From: JBEKCP01 sp049509515
GTDB taxonomy: Bacteria > Planctomycetota > Planctomycetia > Pirellulales > Thermoguttaceae
Length of the DNA: 64,000 nucleotides
Reading direction: 5' to 3'
NCBI GenBank assembly: GCA_049509515.1
Contig: JBEKZV010000018.1
Span: 36,746-100,745 of the forward strand
Part shown: in pieces, positions 46,895 to 55,118 of the stretch
Position numbering within the stretch: the first letter of the stretch is position 1
Layout: the number at the start of each line of letters is the position of its first letter
The notes under the pieces: model-generated
Told to the model about the DNA's origin: nothing
Databases searched by the model: none
The model's input: the letters and a program-made list of their open reading frames with translations, nothing else
Position numbers and translations under genes: made by a program

Positions 46895-48025
46895 ATGGCG
46901 AAAACGAGCGCGGGGAAGCGAAAACCGGCGGCCAGCGAATCGCCGCGTCAGGCGTTGTCGGCGGGGGACCCGGCCGCCAGGATCGCCCAGATCGACTCCC
47001 AACTGCTGGCCCTCGTCCAGGAGCGGGCCCAACTGGTGTTGGCCGGCGTCCATGGCGCCGGGACGGAGGCGGACGTGGTCTTCGCCACCGGGCTGGACGA
47101 GCAGCCCGTGGGCCGGCTCTTGCAGGGCAGCCGCGGACCGCTGCCGCGGCGGTGCCTCCGCGCCGTGTTTCGCGAGATCCTCAGCGGCTGCCTATCGCTG
47201 GTCCGGCCGACCCGCGTGGCCTTCCTCGGGCCGCTGTACAGTTACAGCCACCTGGCGGCCATCCACCGCTTCGGGCAGAGCGTCGACTTCGTGCCGGTGG
47301 GAACGATCGCGGCCGTGTTCGAAGAGGTCCACCGCGGACATTCCGACTTCGGCCTGGTGCCCGTGGAGAACTCGACCGACGGCCGCATCGCCGACACGCT
47401 GGACATGTTCACCCGCTTGCCGGTCCGCATCTCGGGCGAGGTCGAGATCGAGATCCACCACGCCCTGCTGGGCAAGTGCCCGCGGCATGAAATCCAGGAG
47501 ATCTACAGCCGTCCGCAGGCGCTGGGGCAGTGCCGGAACTGGCTGGCGAAGCACCTGCCGGCGGCGCGGACGATCGAGGTCACCAGCACCTCGACGGCGG
47601 CCCAGTTGGCGGCGGAGAAGCCGGGCGCGGCGGCCATTGCCAGCCTGCAAGCCGGCGTCGAGTATGGCCTGGCCGTCCTGGCGGAGAACATCGAGGACAA
47701 CCCGGGCAATACCACGCGGTTCGCGCAGGTGGGCGGCCCGCTGCCCGAGCCGACCGGCAACGATCGCACGGCCATCCTCTTCCAGGTCGACCACCGCCCG
47801 GGGACCCTGGCCGAGGCGATGAACATCTTCAAGCGCCACAAGCTGAACTTGACGTGGATCGAATCGTTCCCCGTGCCGGCCAGCAAGCGGACGTACTTGT
47901 TCTTCGCCGAGATGGAGGCCCACCAGACGGACGGCCGTTTTCGCCGGGCGATCGCGATGCTGCGGCGGAAGACCGTGCGGCTGGAGATCCTGGGCTCGTT
48001 CCCGGCGACAACCACGGTGGAGTAG
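46895..48025 (+). CDS. pheA: bifunctional chorismate mutase / prephenate dehydratase (P-protein)
   Basis: A 376-residue enzyme of phenylalanine synthesis. The N-terminal chorismate mutase region (about 25-105) has RIAQIDSQLLALVQERAQLV, then GPLPRRCLRAVFREILSGCL. The prephenate dehydratase domain shows VAFLGPLYSYSHLAA, GLVPVENSTDGRI and the catalytic NTTRF. The C-terminal ACT domain (DHRPGTLAEAMNIFKRHKLN, followed by LTWIESFP) gives feedback inhibition by phenylalanine; ESFP replaces the common ESRP. It converts chorismate via prephenate to phenylpyruvate. ATG 46895 agrees with the promoter position. The gene stands alone between two unknown two-gene operons. Confidence 0.93.
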   Translation: MAKTSAGKRKPAASESPRQALSAGDPAARIAQIDSQLLALVQERAQLVLAGVHGAGTEADVVFATGLDEQPVGRLLQGSRGPLPRRCLRAVFREILSGCLSLVRPTRVAFLGPLYSYSHLAAIHRFGQSVDFVPVGTIAAVFEEVHRGHSDFGLVPVENSTDGRIADTLDMFTRLPVRISGEVEIEIHHALLGKCPRHEIQEIYSRPQALGQCRNWLAKHLPAARTIEVTSTSTAAQLAAEKPGAAAIASLQAGVEYGLAVLAENIEDNPGNTTRFAQVGGPLPEPTGNDRTAILFQVDHRPGTLAEAMNIFKRHKLNLTWIESFPVPASKRTYLFFAEMEAHQTDGRFRRAIAMLRRKTVRLEILGSFPATTTVE

Positions 48026-48103
48026 TGGAAACGGCGGTCGCGTCGTACGGACCTTGAACACCCCTTCGGCCTACCTCGCCCTTCCGGGAGATTTCGCGGT
48101 CGC

Positions 48104-48114
48104 TATAATACAAT
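48104..48114 (+). promoter_or_regulatory. -10 region upstream of the nuclease-like gene pair
   Basis: TATAAT (48104-48109) overlaps TACAAT (48109-48114). The -35 side is poor. It lies about 50 bases before the start at 48161, which has a strong AGGAGG ribosome binding site. Confidence 0.4.
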
Positions 48115-48160
48115 AGTCGCCGATCAGGGACTGCCTTCGAGAGTTCCAAAGGAGGGGGCC

Positions 48161-48721
48161 ATGCCGTTTACCGTCGCCTGCAAGGATGCTGGAATCAAGC
48201 GTCACGAATTTGACGCATATGTCCGTCTGCTGGGAAAACGCGGAATCGACTGGACTGATATCCAAAGAGTTCCCGAGCCGGGCACGCAGAACCGATGGCT
48301 TTACGTTTGGGAGGATCGCCAAGAAGCTGGCGCATTCTGTAAGGAGATTCAAAGCGAGACACGCGACACGAATTGGGAGGTCCGCGTGCTTGACCCCTCC
48401 ATTCCGGCGTCGCGCGGCCCGATTATGCCTGTCGTGATCAACGTGACGCGGCAGGCCCTCGGCATCACCGCCGCCCTTCATCCGCACAGCCGAACCGCAA
48501 TTCGTCGCCGGTTTCCCAATGCGCGCCGGGTCAGCAGCGTTTACGTCGAGTACGAGACGGAAGCGGAGTTCAAGCACGCGCATGGACCGATGTGGGACGA
48601 GATTGCCCTGGTGCTCACCGGGTTAACGGCCGACCAACTACAGGAGCTGGGAGGTTATCGCGTGTTCGACCCGGTGGCCGAGAAGACGGTCTACGAGTCG
48701 ATGCCCGTGACCGTCTCTTAG
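48161..48721 (+). CDS. hypothetical protein, first gene of a pair with a nuclease-like gene
   Basis: A 186-residue soluble protein that I do not recognise. It contains aromatic segments (NRWLYVWEDRQEAGAFCKEI), a central VVINVTRQALGITAALHPHS, and a C-terminal IALVLTGLTADQLQELGGYR. ATG 48161 is well supported by AGGAGG and a nearby -10 box. The next gene starts 13 bases after its stop, so the two are co-transcribed. Its context next to a PD-(D/E)XK-like protein and near other likely defence genes suggests an antitoxin, immunity or accessory role; nothing in the sequence proves this. Confidence 0.6.
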   Translation: MPFTVACKDAGIKRHEFDAYVRLLGKRGIDWTDIQRVPEPGTQNRWLYVWEDRQEAGAFCKEIQSETRDTNWEVRVLDPSIPASRGPIMPVVINVTRQALGITAALHPHSRTAIRRRFPNARRVSSVYVEYETEAEFKHAHGPMWDEIALVLTGLTADQLQELGGYRVFDPVAEKTVYESMPVTVS

Positions 48722-48734
48722 GAAGCGCACTCCG

Positions 48735-49247
48735 ATGCCGAGAAGGGACCTCTTCACCGGACGAAGCGGGCAGCTTGCGGTCATGGCAGAATTCCTTCAT
48801 CGGGAAATGAACGTTGCCATTCCCGAAGTCGATGTTGGTGACGACATTGTGGTGATCCGCGACGAACACGACATGGTCACGAGGGTGCAAGTCAAGACGG
48901 CTAACGCCGCGGAGCGCAGGCAGCCCGAGAGATTCTATGCCCAGTTCAGTGTGCCGGAAGCACAACTGGAATCCGGGCCAACTGATCTCGTCTACGCCTT
49001 GGTAGTCCGTCGCCATGACCGCTGGGAGGAATTCGTGGTAATTCGTCGATCCGTGCTGTGGCGATTACGGATCGACCACAACGTCGGCAGCCTAAACAAT
49101 CGCGGGAAACGCACCCTTGGCCTGACGTTCACGACGGACGACGTGAGGAACAAGGGCGTGAGCTTCCAGCCGTTTCGCCGCAGGTTTCAGCCATGGCCAC
49201 CCCCCGACGAGATTCCCGAGGGCGTAGCCCCGCCTGCTAACCACTGA
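48735..49247 (+). CDS. PD-(D/E)XK nuclease-like protein (DUF4365-like)
   Basis: A 170-residue protein whose first half matches a PD-(D/E)XK restriction-type fold. RSGQLAVMAEFLHREMNVAI gives the first helix with a Glu. VDVGDDIVVIRDEHDMV carries the acidic strand, and TRVQVKTANAAE gives the QVKT variant of the E-x-K motif. A further strand, DLVYALVVRRHDRWEEFVVI, follows. The tail is basic and aromatic. Such domains occur in small nucleases and in modules fused to or encoded with defence genes. ATG 48735 has AGGAAG about 10 bases upstream. Activity and target (DNA or RNA) are inferred from the motif only. Confidence 0.6.
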   Translation: MPRRDLFTGRSGQLAVMAEFLHREMNVAIPEVDVGDDIVVIRDEHDMVTRVQVKTANAAERRQPERFYAQFSVPEAQLESGPTDLVYALVVRRHDRWEEFVVIRRSVLWRLRIDHNVGSLNNRGKRTLGLTFTTDDVRNKGVSFQPFRRRFQPWPPPDEIPEGVAPPANH

Positions 49248-49291
49248 GCCACCTGACGCGCATGTCCCGTGGCCTACACGACAAAAGGCCT

Positions 49292-50059
49292 ATGCACAGA
49301 ACACCGTTGATTGCGGGCAATTGGAAGATGAACCTCGACCGGGCCGCGGCGGTGGCCCTGGCGGAAGGGGTGGTCCGGCAGGCGGGGCGGGTCCGGGGCG
49401 TGGACCTGGCGGTGTGCCCGCCGGCCTGCTACCTGGAGGCAGTGGGCCGTGCGGTGGCCGGCTCCCCGGTGGCCCTGGGCGCCCAGAACATGTACCACCA
49501 GCCCCACGGGGCGTTCACCGGCGAAATCAGTGCGGCCATGCTCCGCGACCTGGGCTGCCGCTACGTGATCCTCGGCCACAGCGAGCGGCGGCACATCCTC
49601 GGCGAGACCGACGCCGAGATCAACAAGAAGGTCCACGCGGCCCTGGCCGCGGGGCTGGTGCCCATCGTCTGCGTGGGCGAGCTGTTGGCCCAGCGCGAGG
49701 CCGGCCAGACGCTCCAGGTCATCCGCAGCCAGTTCGACGGCTCGCTGGCCGGGCTGTCGGCCAGCCAGGTTGGCGGGATCGTGATCGCCTACGAGCCCGT
49801 CTGGGCGATCGGCACCGGCAGGGTCGCCACACCCGCGCAGGCCGAAGAGGTGCATCTCGATCTTCGCAAGATCATGGCCGACCGCTATAATGAAGAGTTG
49901 GCCCAGGTGGTCCGCATCCAATATGGGGGGAGCGTCAAGCCGGAGAACGCGGCCGAGCTGCTCCGCCAGCCCGACATCGACGGGGCCCTGGTGGGCGGGG
50001 CCAGCCTGAAAGTGGACCAGTTCATGGGGATCGTGGCCGGGGCGGCCAGCGAGGGTTAG
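49292..50059 (+). CDS. tpiA: triose-phosphate isomerase
   Basis: A 255-residue TIM-barrel enzyme interconverting dihydroxyacetone phosphate and glyceraldehyde 3-phosphate. Conserved elements are IAGNWKMNLD (catalytic Lys), ILGHSERRHILGET (His electrophile), IAYEPVWAIGTGRVATPAQA (catalytic Glu and loop 6) and IQYGGSVKPENAAEL with DGALVGGASL. ATG 49292 fits the family start; an ATG ten codons earlier is in frame but less likely. Its stop codon TAG is part of a TAGCGGGCGGGC repeat copy. Confidence 0.97.
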   Translation: MHRTPLIAGNWKMNLDRAAAVALAEGVVRQAGRVRGVDLAVCPPACYLEAVGRAVAGSPVALGAQNMYHQPHGAFTGEISAAMLRDLGCRYVILGHSERRHILGETDAEINKKVHAALAAGLVPIVCVGELLAQREAGQTLQVIRSQFDGSLAGLSASQVGGIVIAYEPVWAIGTGRVATPAQAEEVHLDLRKIMADRYNEELAQVVRIQYGGSVKPENAAELLRQPDIDGALVGGASLKVDQFMGIVAGAASEG

Positions 50060-50110
50060 CGGGCGGGCGCCGCACGCAGGATGGGTTTAGCGGGCGGGCT
50101 TGCCCGCCGT
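50057..50110. repeat. TAGCGGGCGGGC hairpin repeat cluster
   Basis: TAGCGGGCGGGC occurs at 50057-50068 and 50088-50099. The second copy continues to GGCGGGC-TT-GCCCGCC (50093-50108), a self-complementary hairpin. Related copies lie at 55003-55023 (same hairpin), 61867-61878 and, inverted, 62877-62887. Here it fills the tpiA-secG gap and could act as a transcription pause or terminator without U-tract. Confidence 0.55.
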
Positions 50111-50146
50111 TGCCCGGCTGCCGGCGGACGTAACAAAGGAACGACT

Positions 50147-50512
50147 ATGGTAAACGCGATTTTCTTGATCTTCTTGTTCGCCAGCGCCATCTTCCTGATC
50201 GTGTTGGTGTTGATCCAGCGGGGGAAGGGGGGCGGATTGGCCGGGGCCTTGGGCGGGATGGGCGGGCAAAGCGCGTTCGGCACCAAGGCCGGCGACCTGT
50301 TCACCCGCATTACGATGGTCGCAGCCGCCCTGTGGATCCTCTTGTGCGTGGTGTGCGTGAAGTGGTTCAACGCCGAGTCGGGGCGGCTGAACGTCAGGGG
50401 GGGCCAGAATCCCGCGCCGGCATCGGCCCCCGGCCCCAGCGACGAATCGGGCTCCAGCCCCGCGCCCGCCGACGGCGCCCAGCCGAACCCGCCTTCACCC
50501 CCGAGCAAGTAG
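50147..50512 (+). CDS. secG: preprotein translocase subunit SecG
   Basis: A 121-residue membrane protein of the SecYEG channel. Two hydrophobic helices (FLIFLFASAIFLIVLVLIQR and ITMVAAALWILLCVVCVKWF) flank the GKGGGLAGALGGMGGQSAFG loop typical of SecG. A disordered Pro/Ser tail follows. ATG 50147 has AAAGGA upstream. The next gene begins 6 bases after the stop, so secG is first of the secG-yicC-gmk-rpoZ series. Confidence 0.93.
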   Translation: MVNAIFLIFLFASAIFLIVLVLIQRGKGGGLAGALGGMGGQSAFGTKAGDLFTRITMVAAALWILLCVVCVKWFNAESGRLNVRGGQNPAPASAPGPSDESGSSPAPADGAQPNPPSPPSK

Positions 50513-50518
50513 ATCGCC

Positions 50519-51403
50519 GTGCTGTTGAGCATGACCGGTTTCGGCGAGGCGCATTGCCGGCAGGGCGGCCTGACGGTGGCGGTCGAGGTCCGCGCCATCA
50601 ACAACCGCTTCTTCAAGCTCTCGATCCGCGGCACGGAGGGCTGCGGGCCGTTGGAGCCGCGGATCGAGGAGGTCGTCCGCCAAAGCATTCGCCGGGGCAC
50701 GGTCCAAGTGAACCTCCGCCTCCAGCGGCTCCGTTCGCCCGAAAACTTCCAAATAAACGCCGCGGTCCTGGGCCGCTACCGCGTCCAGCTCCAGGCGCTC
50801 CGCCGCGAGTGGGACCTGAGCGGCGCGGTGCCGATCGAGGCCCTCCTGTCGCTGCCGGGCGTGATCGAGGAGCTGTCGGCGGCGGACGTCGACCCGGACG
50901 CCGACTGGCCCGCCGTCCGCCGGGCCCTCGAAGCGGCCCTGGAGAACCTCGCCCGCATGCGGAGCGACGAGGGCCGGGCGATGGCGGCGGACCTGGAGGC
51001 CAACCGCCGGCTGATCGCCGCCGGGCTGGACGAGATCGAGCGCCGCGCCCCGGCGATGTTGGCGGCCTACGGCAGCCGCCTCGAAGAACGCCTGCGGAAA
51101 ACCCTCGCCGAGTTCCAAGTGACCCTCGATCCGGCCGACGTGATCAAGGAAATCAGCCTGTTCGCCGACCGGGCGGACGTGGCCGAGGAAGTCGTCCGCC
51201 TCCGCAGCCACCTGGAGCAGTTCGCCGCGACCATGGCCCTGGGTGAAAGCTCCGGCCGCAAGCTCGAATTCCTCACCCAGGAAATGCTCCGCGAGGCCAA
51301 CACCATCGGCTCGAAGGCCAACGACCGCGAGATCGCCAAGCAGGTCATCGAGATCAAGACGGCCATCGAGCGGATCCGCGAGATGATTCAGAATGTCGAG
51401 TAA
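50519..51403 (+). CDS. YicC-family endoribonuclease
   Basis: A 294-residue protein of the YicC/YloC family, members of which cleave or promote turnover of small RNAs in other bacteria. The termini match the family: LLSMTGFGEAHCRQGG at the start and EFLTQEMLREANTIGSKAND with EIKTAIERIREMIQNVE at the end. GTG 50519 gives the usual MLLSMTGFG start. It overlaps gmk by 11 bases, and that linkage is conserved in many bacteria. Confidence 0.92.
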   Translation: MLLSMTGFGEAHCRQGGLTVAVEVRAINNRFFKLSIRGTEGCGPLEPRIEEVVRQSIRRGTVQVNLRLQRLRSPENFQINAAVLGRYRVQLQALRREWDLSGAVPIEALLSLPGVIEELSAADVDPDADWPAVRRALEAALENLARMRSDEGRAMAADLEANRRLIAAGLDEIERRAPAMLAAYGSRLEERLRKTLAEFQVTLDPADVIKEISLFADRADVAEEVVRLRSHLEQFAATMALGESSGRKLEFLTQEMLREANTIGSKANDREIAKQVIEIKTAIERIREMIQNVE

Positions 51404-51983
51404 TCGCGGCCGGCTGGTGGTCGTGTCGGGGCCTGCGGGGGCGGGCAAGACGACCTTGCTCCAGCGGGTCTTCCGGCAGTCTCCCGTCCCGTTGGTCCGC
51501 AGCGTCTCCGCCACCACCCGCCCCCCACGCAAGGGGGAGCGGGACGGCGTCGACTACCACTTTCTGACCCCCGCGGACTTCGAGGACCGCAGGAAAAAAG
51601 GCGAATTCCTGGAATGTTTCCAGGTTTTCGGGCGTGGAGACTGGTATGGAACGCTTTCCAGCGAAGTGACCCCTGGCCTCCGGGCGGGAAAATGGGTAGT
51701 GTTGAATATCGACGTGAAGGGCGCCGGGGCCGTCATGGACCGCTATGCGGACGCCATCGGGATCTTCGTGCGGCCCAGTACGTTGGAAGAACTCCGCCGC
51801 CGCCTCGTGCTGCGGGGGACCGAGACGGAAGAGGCGATCCGGCAGCGGCTCGAGCAGGCCCCCTGCGAGCTGGGCCTGGCCGGCCGCTACCAGTACCAGG
51901 TGATCAACGACGACTTGGATCAGGCCGTCGAGCGAATGTGCAAGATTCTCCAAGAGCAATGGGAGACAGACCGGAATGCTTGA
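51393..51983 (+). CDS. gmk: guanylate kinase
   Basis: A 196-residue enzyme phosphorylating GMP to GDP. It shows the P-loop VVVSGPAGAGKTTLLQRV, the GMP-binding SATTRPPRKGERDGVDYHFL, and the lid/core sequence VVLNIDVKGAGAV. The overlaps with yicC (11 bases) and rpoZ (8 bases) indicate translational coupling. Gene order yicC-gmk-rpoZ-coaBC is common in bacteria and supports the call. Confidence 0.95.
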   Translation: MSSNRGRLVVVSGPAGAGKTTLLQRVFRQSPVPLVRSVSATTRPPRKGERDGVDYHFLTPADFEDRRKKGEFLECFQVFGRGDWYGTLSSEVTPGLRAGKWVVLNIDVKGAGAVMDRYADAIGIFVRPSTLEELRRRLVLRGTETEEAIRQRLEQAPCELGLAGRYQYQVINDDLDQAVERMCKILQEQWETDRNA

Positions 51984-52236
51984 CGAACTTCGGGAAGAAC
52001 AGATCGTGAACAAGGTCGGCGGCCGTTTCAAGTTGTCGACGCTGATTCAGAAGCGGTTGGTGGCGATCAACGCCGGCGCGCGGCCGCTGGTAGACTTGAA
52101 GAGCGCCAACAAGATGCAGATCGTGATCCAAGAGATCCTGGAGGACAAGATCTTCCTGGACGCGCAGATGAACGTGCAGGTCGCGGCGGGGGCCGAGCCC
52201 GCCACGCCCGCGGAACTCGACTTCCGCACTTTGTGA
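51976..52236 (+). CDS. rpoZ: RNA polymerase omega subunit
   Basis: An 86-residue small subunit that helps fold and assemble the beta-prime subunit. The typical core is ALKxG-like: VNKVGGRFKLSTLIQKRLVA followed by INAGARPLVDL. The start overlaps gmk by 8 bases, a linkage seen in many phyla. The length is close to other omega proteins. Confidence 0.88.
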   Translation: MLDELREEQIVNKVGGRFKLSTLIQKRLVAINAGARPLVDLKSANKMQIVIQEILEDKIFLDAQMNVQVAAGAEPATPAELDFRTL

Positions 52237-52260
52237 GCGACCTGGGTTGCCGAGCTCGCC

Positions 52261-52815
52261 ATGCAAGGCCGTGAAATACTGATCGGCGTCAGCGGAGGGA
52301 TCGCGGCCTACAAGACGGCCGACCTGGTGAGCCGGCTCGTCCAGGCGGGGGCGGGCGTCTCGGTCGTGATGACCCGCTCGGCCGCGCGGCTGGTGGGCCC
52401 CAAGACGTTCGAGGCCCTCAGCGGCCGGCCGGTGGGAACGCGGGTCTTCGGGCCCGGGCCCCACCCGCACATCGCGGCGGCCCGCAAGGCGGAAATCCTC
52501 TGCATCGCCCCCGCTACCGCCAACATTCTGGCCAAGGCCGCCGGGGGACTGGCCGACGACCTGTTGAGCACCGTGCTGTTGGCGTTCGACGGCCCGGTGG
52601 TGATGGCCCCGGCGATGAATCGCCTGATGTGGCAGAAGCCCGCCGTCCAGCGGAACGTGGCCCAACTCCGCGCCGACGGCGTCGTGCTCGTGGACCCGGA
52701 AGAAGGCTACCTGAGCTGCGGCGAAATGGGGGCCGGCCGCATGGCCGAGCCCGAAGCCCTCTTCCAAGTCATTGCCAGACAGTTGGCTAATCCAAGGATG
52801 AAGGGTCGAGGATGA
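52261..52815 (+). CDS. coaC: phosphopantothenoylcysteine decarboxylase (CoaC)
   Basis: A 184-residue flavoprotein that decarboxylates phosphopantothenoylcysteine in coenzyme A synthesis. Motifs are ILIGVSGGIAAYKTADLVSR, the SCIAPATAN-type segment LCIAPATANILAKAAGGLAD, PAMNRLMW (PXMNXXMW) and GYLSCGEMGAGRMAE with the active Cys. In most bacteria this domain is fused to CoaB; here coaB is a separate downstream frame. The last residues (PRMKGRG) are encoded by a GGATGAAGG repeat tract. Confidence 0.93.
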   Translation: MQGREILIGVSGGIAAYKTADLVSRLVQAGAGVSVVMTRSAARLVGPKTFEALSGRPVGTRVFGPGPHPHIAAARKAEILCIAPATANILAKAAGGLADDLLSTVLLAFDGPVVMAPAMNRLMWQKPAVQRNVAQLRADGVVLVDPEEGYLSCGEMGAGRMAEPEALFQVIARQLANPRMKGRG

Positions 52816-52852
52816 AGGCCCATTGTCCGGCGGCTGTTAGCCGCCGGCTGCT

Positions 52853-52943
52853 TGCTTTCCTCCTTCCTCCTTCCTCCTTCCTCCTCCATCCTTCCTCCTC
52901 CATCCTTCCTCCTTCATCCTTCATCCTTCATCCTTCCTTCCCC
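52853..52943 (+). repeat. CCTCCTTC / TTCATCC polypyrimidine tract between coaC and coaB
   Basis: About 90 bases are almost purely pyrimidine-rich repeats of CCTTCCTCC and CCTTCATCC directly before the coaB start. The complementary purine form GGATGAAGG ends the coaC frame (52796-52816). No Shine-Dalgarno sequence is available for coaB; the tract instead contains several CCTCC units complementary to one. Confidence 0.7.
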
Positions 52944-53576
52944 ATGGCCCGCATCCTGATCACCTCCGGCCCGACGCGGCAATACCTCGACCCGGTGCGG
53001 TATCTGAGCAACGCCTCCAGCGGGCGGATGGGGCAGGCCCTGGCCGAGGCGGCGGTGGCAGCCGGCCACGAGGTGCTGGTGGTCAGCGGCCCGGTCGACG
53101 TACAATACCCGCGGGCGGCCCGAGTGCTCCCGGTCGTTTCGACCGAGGAGATGCTCGCGGCTTGTCTGGAGGTTTTCCCGGAGTGCGACGGGCTGGTGGC
53201 GGTAGCCGCGCCGTGCGACTACCGCCCGCGCTCCGTCGCGCGACACAAGATCCGCAAGGGGGGCGGGCCGCTCGATCTCCGGCTGGTCGAGACACCCGAC
53301 GTCGTGGCCCGGTTGGGCGCGATCCGCCGCTCGCAATGGATGGTCGCCTTCGCGCTGGAGACGGAGGATGCGCGGCTGCGGGCCCTGCAAAAGCTCGAGC
53401 GGAAGCGGTGCGACTTGATCGTGCTGAACGGTCCGGCCGCGGTACACGCCGCCGCCACTCGCGTGGAAGTGATCGACCGGACGGGGCGCATCCTGGCCGC
53501 CCTCTCCGGCGGCAAGCGCCGGGTGGCCCGCCGGATCTGGCGGATCATCGAGGAGCGGCTGCTTGCCCGCGGCTGA
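52944..53576 (+). CDS. coaB: phosphopantothenate-cysteine ligase (CoaB)
   Basis: A 210-residue enzyme that joins cysteine to phosphopantothenate. Motifs are ILITSGPTRQYLDPVRYLSN followed by ASSGRMGQALAEAA, the VAVAAPCDYRP loop and HKIRKGGGPLDLRLVETPDV. It acts just before CoaC, and the two are usually one protein; here they are split by a repeat tract. ATG 52944 gives the family-typical N-terminus. An in-frame ATG at 52812 overlapping the coaC stop (ATGA) would add 44 residues encoded by the repeat; translation may in fact begin there and be coupled. Confidence 0.9.
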   Translation: MARILITSGPTRQYLDPVRYLSNASSGRMGQALAEAAVAAGHEVLVVSGPVDVQYPRAARVLPVVSTEEMLAACLEVFPECDGLVAVAAPCDYRPRSVARHKIRKGGGPLDLRLVETPDVVARLGAIRRSQWMVAFALETEDARLRALQKLERKRCDLIVLNGPAAVHAAATRVEVIDRTGRILAALSGGKRRVARRIWRIIEERLLARG

Positions 53577-53630
53577 AAACCGCGTAGAATGCAGCACGGC
53601 ACATGGGCACACAAAGGGGGGCGAGGACGC

Positions 53631-53715
53631 AGGGTGGGTCGAGCGCAGCGAGCCCCACCGTTTGTCGAGCGAGTCCTTGTGGTGGGGCTCGCTGCGCTCG
53701 ACCCCGACCCACCCT
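53631..53715. repeat. long inverted repeat, GGTGGGGCTCGCTGCGCTCGACCC family, copy 1
   Basis: A 29-base left arm (53631-53659) and right arm (53681-53715) are complementary, apart from a 6-base duplication in the right arm, around a loop of 21 bases. Right-arm sequence recurs at 57656-57684 and, diverged, at 59791-59820. It lies in the 5' leader of the thioredoxin-like gene. Confidence 0.75.
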
Positions 53716-53750
53716 ACCTTTCGGCAACAGGAATTCACAAGGGGATTAAC

Positions 53751-54998
53751 ATGGGCAGTACACTGGCCGGCACGTTGCGTAAGTGGGTCGCCACGGGGAT
53801 GGTCGCTGCGGCAGGCTGCCTTGCCGCCTATCCGCGGGCGGTCGCTCAGGAACCGGCCCCCGAGCCGGCGGCGGAGAAGTCTGCCCCGGAGGCTAAGGCC
53901 AAGTCCGACCCGTTTGCCGTGCCCAAGGGCACACCCGAGGAGTTGCTCAAGTACATCGAGGAACTGAAGCATGCCCGCCCGACCTCCGACAGCCGCGAGG
54001 TGGTGCTGGACTTCTCGAAGAAGCAGAGCGGGGCCCTGCTGGAGGCTGCCGACAAGATCCTGGCCGCCAAGCCCAAGGACGAGGAGGCCCAGACCGCCGT
54101 GCAATACAAGGTGCTCGCCCTGGGGATGCTCGATCGGCTGGGCGACCCCGGGGCCGCCAAGAAGCTCGATGCCCTGCCGGCCGAGTTGGCCAAGGCAGGC
54201 TTCCCCGGGCTCGTGCGCGACGCCCGCATCCTCCTGCTCGGCTGGCGGCTGCGTCGCACCCCCCCGACCGACAAGGACGCCTTGGCCAAGCTGGCCGCCG
54301 AGGTCCAGGCGTGCCTGGCCGAAGGCGAGTTGGACCGCTCCGCCGCGGGTCTGGCCGTCCAGACGGCTACGACCGTCGAGTCCGCCGGCGACACGCAGTT
54401 GGCCGTGCGAACCTACTCGGAGCTGGCCAAGACCTTTTCCAAGAGTGAAGACCGGGACATCGCCAAGCTGGTGGCCGTCATGCGCGGGGCCGCCCGCCGC
54501 CTGGCGCTGCCCGGCAAACCCTTCTCGCTCACGGGCACCACCGTCGACGGGAAACCGCTGGATTGGAAGCGCTATGCGGGCAAGGTCGTGCTGGTGGATT
54601 TCTTCGCGACTTGGTGCCCGCCCTGCCGGGCCGAAATGCCCAACATCCAAGAGAACTACGACGCCTACCACGCCCGCGGCTTCGACGTGATCAGCATCAG
54701 CCTCGACCAGGACCGCAAGGCCCTGGAGGATTACCTGCAGGAGCATCCGCACCCGTGGACGGTCGTGCTGGACGCCAGCGAGGCCGCCGGGACCGACCAG
54801 TCGCTGGCCACGTACTACGGGATCATCGGCATTCCGCAGACGGTGCTGGTCGGGCGGAATGGGAAGGTCGTGACGCTCCAGGCCCGCGGCCCGCAGCTCG
54901 GCCAGGAGCTGGAGAAGCTCTTGGGCCCCGCCAAGGACAAGGAGGAGAAGCCCGGCAAGGACAAGGGGAGAGAATCAAGGACCAAGGATGAAGGATGA
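53751..54998 (+). CDS. secreted TlpA/ResA-like thioredoxin-domain protein
   Basis: A 415-residue exported protein. A signal peptide (WVATGMVAAAGCLAAYPRAV) is followed by a helical, TPR-like region (about 45-245). A C-terminal thioredoxin fold of TlpA type begins around 250 (LPGKPFSLTGTTVDGKPL); its active site is FFATWCPPCRAEMPN, with cis-Pro in IIGIPQTVLVGRNG. It could reduce periplasmic disulfides, for example in cytochrome apoproteins, but no partner gene is adjacent. ATG 53751 has AAGGGG upstream, after the inverted repeat. The last codons (RTKDEG) come from a GGATGAA tract. Confidence 0.88.
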   Translation: MGSTLAGTLRKWVATGMVAAAGCLAAYPRAVAQEPAPEPAAEKSAPEAKAKSDPFAVPKGTPEELLKYIEELKHARPTSDSREVVLDFSKKQSGALLEAADKILAAKPKDEEAQTAVQYKVLALGMLDRLGDPGAAKKLDALPAELAKAGFPGLVRDARILLLGWRLRRTPPTDKDALAKLAAEVQACLAEGELDRSAAGLAVQTATTVESAGDTQLAVRTYSELAKTFSKSEDRDIAKLVAVMRGAARRLALPGKPFSLTGTTVDGKPLDWKRYAGKVVLVDFFATWCPPCRAEMPNIQENYDAYHARGFDVISISLDQDRKALEDYLQEHPHPWTVVLDASEAAGTDQSLATYYGIIGIPQTVLVGRNGKVVTLQARGPQLGQELEKLLGPAKDKEEKPGKDKGRESRTKDEG

Positions 54999-55118
54999 AG
55001 TCTAGCGGGCGGGCTTGCCCGCCGTAGGCAGAGCGCGGGAAGGCGGAAAATTCCGGACCCCGCGCGAGCCGCCGCTTGCGGTTTCGCCCCTGTCCTGGTA
55101 CTCGTCACCCGTCACCCG

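Noticed and set aside
49213..49262. tRNA-like sequence on the minus strand (GGTGGCTCAGTGGTTAGCAGG)
   Set aside because: It resembles a D-arm, but there is no T-arm GGTTCGAATCC and no acceptor pairing, and it overlaps the end of a plausible coding gene.
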